Shown here piece by piece: positions 61,124 through 64,000 of a DNA stretch of 64,000 bases. Below the pieces are notes generated by a model. It ran no database searches. It was not told the origin of the DNA and saw nothing but the letters and a program-made list of their open reading frames with translations. The DNA comes from Thiothrix nivea DSM 5205 (lineage in GTDB: Bacteria > Pseudomonadota > Gammaproteobacteria > Thiotrichales > Thiotrichaceae). Position numbers and translations under genes: made by a program. Numbering within the stretch: the first letter of the stretch is position 1; each line of letters opens with the position of its first letter. The stretch is from positions 4,510,693 through 4,574,692 of the forward strand of contig NZ_JH651384.1 of the NCBI RefSeq assembly GCF_000260135.1, read 5' to 3'.

Positions 61124-61996
61124 ATGAGAGAACCCCTACCGTTAATATACCCAAAAGTGAAAGTCACTTTTTCTGAGATCATCCATTTCTTAGAAAATCA
61201 TGGCATTTCAAAAAACAATATTAGAATCCGCGAATATCAACGTTTTATCAAACACATGGATGATGGTGACGTTGATCAACACTATGAGCGTGAGCAGATT
61301 ATTTTTCTTTGGCGGGAGCTACATGAAGTACTATTTGTTTTCGATACTATATTAAAAAATAATATACCACTCCCCTCTGACCTAATTAAGAAATCACTTG
61401 AAGGACAACCACTTCCAACAGGCAATGCAGAGAAAGACAAAAGTAGAAATTACTTACTTGAATTACGAGCCTCAATTTATTTTCTTAGGCTAGGCTATCA
61501 AATACATATGTCCAGCGATTGTGATATTATTGCAGAGAATAAAAAAGACATTTATTTTATTGAGTGCAAAAGACTATATTCAATTAAAAAAGTTGATCTT
61601 AGAATTACTGAAGCATACGAACAACTACAAAAGCGATTTGATGATATTAATACCAAAAAGAATAAACGAGGCATCATATGGGCTGACCCATCACCAATTA
61701 TGTTGCGAGATGTTTTTATGTATAGCGCCTTCAGTAGAGGAGGAGCACAACAAGCAGTTAGATATGATTTATTAGAGTTTTCAAAAAGATATATAACTAA
61801 AAGTAGCCAATACACAGATAAAAGAATTTTCTCAATTGTTTTACAAATGGTCTGGCCATCATACACCGGGAGTAAAGATGGCATAGTTACAGGATTTACA
61901 TCCTTTGTTATGCCTCTCCATAAAAAAATAGGCTTTTTCAATATGGTGAGAACAAAATCTTTATTTGATGAGTTGTTTAAGATAGAAGAAGCTTAA
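61124..61996 (+). CDS. PD-(D/E)XK nuclease-like protein, cassette 5
   Basis: This 290-residue protein has, near residues 115-150, LELRASIYFLRLGYQIH, then CDIIAENKKDIYFIECKRL. That is a D...E-x-K nuclease-type core (D in CDII, ECK) preceded by a helix with glutamate. The rest is helical and unrecognised. The fold is shared by restriction enzymes and other DNA-cleaving proteins. The gene starts 15 bp after the attC 4 crossover and its stop is inside attC site 5. Confidence 0.65.
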   Translation: MREPLPLIYPKVKVTFSEIIHFLENHGISKNNIRIREYQRFIKHMDDGDVDQHYEREQIIFLWRELHEVLFVFDTILKNNIPLPSDLIKKSLEGQPLPTGNAEKDKSRNYLLELRASIYFLRLGYQIHMSSDCDIIAENKKDIYFIECKRLYSIKKVDLRITEAYEQLQKRFDDINTKKNKRGIIWADPSPIMLRDVFMYSAFSRGGAQQAVRYDLLEFSKRYITKSSQYTDKRIFSIVLQMVWPSYTGSKDGIVTGFTSFVMPLHKKIGFFNMVRTKSLFDELFKIEEA

Positions 61997-62080
61997 CAAG
62001 TTATTCGACGACGGACGGCGTGACAGCCCGCGATTCTTAACAACTACTCCCCGCGCCGCCCGTCAATTCAGACGTTGGCG
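61992..62080 (+). repeat. attC site 5
   Basis: Outer ends are CTTAACA and GTTGGCG. The arms read CGACGACGGACGGCG and CGCGCCGCCCGTC: both strands of the stem have changed together (GCGG to GGCG), so pairing is kept. The left end holds the stop of the upstream gene. Cut after G62074. Confidence 0.92.
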
Positions 62081-62492
62081 TCATCAAAAACAAACCAATA
62101 AGTATCGCCAGATTGAGAAAGCGACAAAAGTTGGTTTTCCCTTAGCGGCAAAGTTCGGTGGTTACATTCATTTACCGTGATTGGTGGTTTCTCAATCTTC
62201 ACAGTGCGCTGATGCGTGACAGACAACTCTAATCTGAACCACCGGAAAAGAACGTTTTCCCTTCGCTGACAACAAAAGTGCTTCTGTTCATCTGCCAAAA
62301 TGGGAGCTGTTGTGGGTTTATCGTGCCGCGTAGACACGCGGTGAACCAAAACCACCAGCTTAACCACCGAAAAATAAGAATCAGTTTTAACTGAACAAAA
62401 ATCCCGCCGCGCTGATGCGCGGGAAAGTTTGATCTTGACCATCGCTACTTGTCAGGGGACACTAAACAGGTAACAAAACAGAAGTTTCCTAC
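62081..62492. other. 412-bp leader of cassette 6 without a sure gene
   Basis: The stretch holds two similar motifs (GTTTTCCCTT at about 62133 and 62258) and a GC hairpin CCCGCCGCGC...GCGCGGGA near 62403-62425. A 124-codon frame reads leftwards from 62442 into attC site 5, but it has no recognisable domain and no good ribosome site. The stretch probably carries the promoter of the following gene pair. Confidence 0.4.
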
Positions 62493-62753
62493 ATGATCAG
62501 TAAGCGTTTTAACAAACCTGTCGTACTCACCTATCATGCAGCAGAGCAAATGGCAGAACGACAAATAGATGAAGAGACGCTTGCTGACCTAATAGAATCG
62601 GGTGATGTTAAATATAAAGACGAGCAGCATCTATGGATTTACAAATCATACCCTGTCCGTCAAGACAACATGATATGCGCAGCCGCGATTGAGCGTAACA
62701 ACCTGATTATTAAGACAGTTATGATCAACTGGGAGTTGAGCGATGAACATTAA
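62493..62753 (+). CDS. DUF4258-domain protein (putative toxin), cassette 6
   Basis: This 86-residue protein begins like DUF4258 proteins: VVLTYHAAEQMAERQIDEET, with the conserved histidine and arginine, and later RQDNMICAAAIERNNLIIKT. It overlaps the next gene by 11 bp. DUF4258-DUF2283 pairs are regarded as toxin-antitoxin modules, with this the probable toxin. Such modules are common in chromosomal integrons, where they stabilise the array. Confidence 0.82.
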   Translation: MISKRFNKPVVLTYHAAEQMAERQIDEETLADLIESGDVKYKDEQHLWIYKSYPVRQDNMICAAAIERNNLIIKTVMINWELSDEH

Positions 62754-62937
62754 GTACTACGAAGATGATGACATCCTGGTTCAACGGTTCAGTGATAACC
62801 AGATTGTCCGCGAGGTTTCACAGGGCTGGAACATCAACGTCAGCTACGACAAAGACGGCAATATCGTTCAAATTGTCATACTCGAAGCTAAAGAGAAGGG
62901 ACTGTATCCTGTCATTCCTATGAAGATGGCTGCTTGA
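62743..62937 (+). CDS. DUF2283-domain protein (putative antitoxin), cassette 6
   Basis: This 64-residue protein begins MNIKYYEDDDILVQRFSDNQ and has NINVSYDKDGNIVQIVILEA, typical of DUF2283. It overlaps the DUF4258 gene by 11 bp. Acidic and small, as expected of the antitoxin. Confidence 0.82.
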   Translation: MNIKYYEDDDILVQRFSDNQIVREVSQGWNINVSYDKDGNIVQIVILEAKEKGLYPVIPMKMAA

Positions 62938-62997
62938 TTTTTATGACGACCAATAGCTTGCACAAAAGTCATTGATTTATATAATTTAAATTCAAGA

Positions 62998-63087
62998 GCC
63001 AACAATTCTGTCGACGACGGACGCGGTGACAGCCCGCGATTCTTAACGACTTACTCCCCGCCGCGCCCGTCACACAAGACGTTATAC
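62998..63087 (+). repeat. attC site 6
   Basis: Outer ends are GCCAACA and GTTATAC. The inner arms and middle are the same as in sites 3 and 4. Cut after G63081. It closes cassette 6 and opens the last visible one. Confidence 0.92.
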
Positions 63088-63132
63088 CTAAGAGAAACAT
63101 CCATTGACCGCACTAAATAAACAGATGCTGTG

Positions 63133-64000
63133 ATGATAAAAAATATCTGCAAACTTAAAGACTTTGGGATTTTTCAAAATCATAATAATTCCAATTTACA
63201 AGACTTTGGGAAATACAATCTTTTTTATGGTTGGAACGGGAGCGGCAAGTCTACGCTTTCAAATGTTTTTCGTTGCATTGAAAATCACTCTTTGCCAGAT
63301 AAGTTCGCTTCTGCTCAATTTACCATTAACAATGAAGATGGTTCTGTAATAACAGAGAATACTATCAACAGCTCCAGTTTAAAACTATATACTTTTAATC
63401 AGGATTTTATTGACGAAAACATATCATGGAATAATGTTGCAAAGAGCATCTTGCTTGTAGATAAAGAAAAAATAGCCGAACGAAAAAAACTGGAAGATTT
63501 AAAAAAATTACAAAAGACAGAGATTGAAAACCATCAAAAGAAAACTCAAAAAACACAGCTCTTAGAAAAAGCTATTTCAAAGTTTAGTTCAGACAGTGCA
63601 AGGCATATGAAAACAAGCCTTCAAGCTATTGATACTACTGATAGCTACTATTTGAATTATGATAAACGAAGATTTGAGTCATTTATTGCTAACAATCTTG
63701 AAGCCACAAAATCAAATAACCATCTTCTTGATGATAAAAAAATCATTGAACTAACTAATGCTGCAAAACCGAACTTAAAATCAAATATCAATTTTTACCC
63801 GCAAATTATTAATAATGATACATATATAAAAGCTAAAGATCGTTTAGATAGCTTATTAAAAACCAATGTAATAAGCCAGATAATCCAACGACTTGTCGAT
63901 CATGGAGATATTAAATTATGGGTAGAAACAGGACTTGATCTTTATAAGAGCCATAAAAATCAACAGTGTGAGTTTTGTGGTAGTGAGATAACAAAAGAAC
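63133..64000 (+). CDS. AAA_13-type ATPase, RloC/PrrC-like, cassette 7 (partial at right edge)
   Basis: The frame is open from ATG 63133 to the end of the window (289 codons), so the 3' part is missing. It starts MIKNICKLKDFGIFQNHNNS. Walker A is FYGWNGSGKSTLSNVF, and LYTFNQDFIDENISW is typical of the AAA_13 family. A coiled-coil stretch (about residues 110-160) follows. Near the right edge QCEFCGSEI gives a C-x2-C pair like the zinc hook of RloC. Relatives include anticodon nucleases and other phage-defence ATPases. Whether an HEPN nuclease follows cannot be seen. Confidence 0.82.
   Translation, partial: MIKNICKLKDFGIFQNHNNSNLQDFGKYNLFYGWNGSGKSTLSNVFRCIENHSLPDKFASAQFTINNEDGSVITENTINSSSLKLYTFNQDFIDENISWNNVAKSILLVDKEKIAERKKLEDLKKLQKTEIENHQKKTQKTQLLEKAISKFSSDSARHMKTSLQAIDTTDSYYLNYDKRRFESFIANNLEATKSNNHLLDDKKIIELTNAAKPNLKSNINFYPQIINNDTYIKAKDRLDSLLKTNVISQIIQRLVDHGDIKLWVETGLDLYKSHKNQQCEFCGSEITKE

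Noticed and set aside
62068-62442. 124-codon reverse frame in cassette 6
   Set aside because: It runs into attC site 5, has no domain and no good start; the region more likely holds the promoter of the DUF4258 gene. Kept only as a note in the leader feature.
55539-63087. Regularly recurring ~90-bp repeats as a CRISPR array
   Set aside because: Spacing is about 0.9-1 kb or more with genes between; the repeats fold as attC sites and lie beside an integron integrase. No cas genes.

Overview
The window looks like chromosomal DNA of a sulfur-oxidising, nitrogen-fixing gammaproteobacterium of the Thiotrichales (Thiothrix-like). This placement is an inference from gene content and from GC-rich, gammaproteobacterial core genes such as corA, prmB and the yceD-rpmF-plsX-fabH cluster. 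No rRNA or tRNA gene was recognised.

Region 1 (1-6310) holds the 3' end of an oligopeptide ABC ATPase gene and a nitrogen-fixation accessory locus on the minus strand. The locus has two units: nifQ-draG-rrf2 and iscA-nifU-nifS-nifZ-like. Each is preceded by a readable sigma-54 -24/-12 promoter, and the second also has a TGT-N10-ACA NifA-type site. corA lies upstream.

Region 2 (6310-17600) has IS remnants, small secreted or lipoprotein genes (two of LprI type), a hairpin-rich non-coding stretch, a SulP transporter, an EF-G paralogue and a bufferin-type RiPP operon (bufA-bufB-bufC-doxX).

Region 3 (17600-28550) has an AT-rich gene for a collagen-like/TIG/SGNH hydrolase protein, a NarL/7TM-kinase two-component system, and an intact IS5-family element that has replaced the last codons of prmB. 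A second sensor kinase follows, then a CydB-like gene carrying a REP-type palindrome in frame.

Region 4 (28550-40000) has an MprF/aminoacyl-PG hydrolase pair and a second, unusual MNIO (DUF692) locus. That locus has an AraC-type regulator, an 81-aa peptide with a C-x2-C-H motif, an MNIO enzyme fused to a partner domain, and a beta-propeller protein. It is the best candidate here for an undescribed RiPP system. pckG (GTP-type PEPCK) follows.

Region 5 (40000-51200) has marC preceded by a decayed sulfur oxygenase reductase fragment, a patch of gene fragments (oxidoreductase, EmrA, EmrB), and core genes: aroE, a dihaem cytochrome c gene, maf, yceD, rpmF, plsX, fabH, a CYTH gene, rhlE and an oppA-like gene.

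Region 6 (51400-64000) is a chromosomal integron. A long integron integrase on the minus strand is followed by an array of AT-rich cassettes, separated by nearly identical ~90-bp attC sites, that runs off the window. Cassettes carry membrane and YdcF-like proteins, a TIM-barrel isomerase with a TauE permease, an IS66 element, a possible uracil-DNA-glycosylase-fold protein, a PD-(D/E)XK-like nuclease, a DUF4258/DUF2283 pair and an AAA_13 (RloC/PrrC-like) ATPase. The last three suggest a defence and stability function for part of the array.
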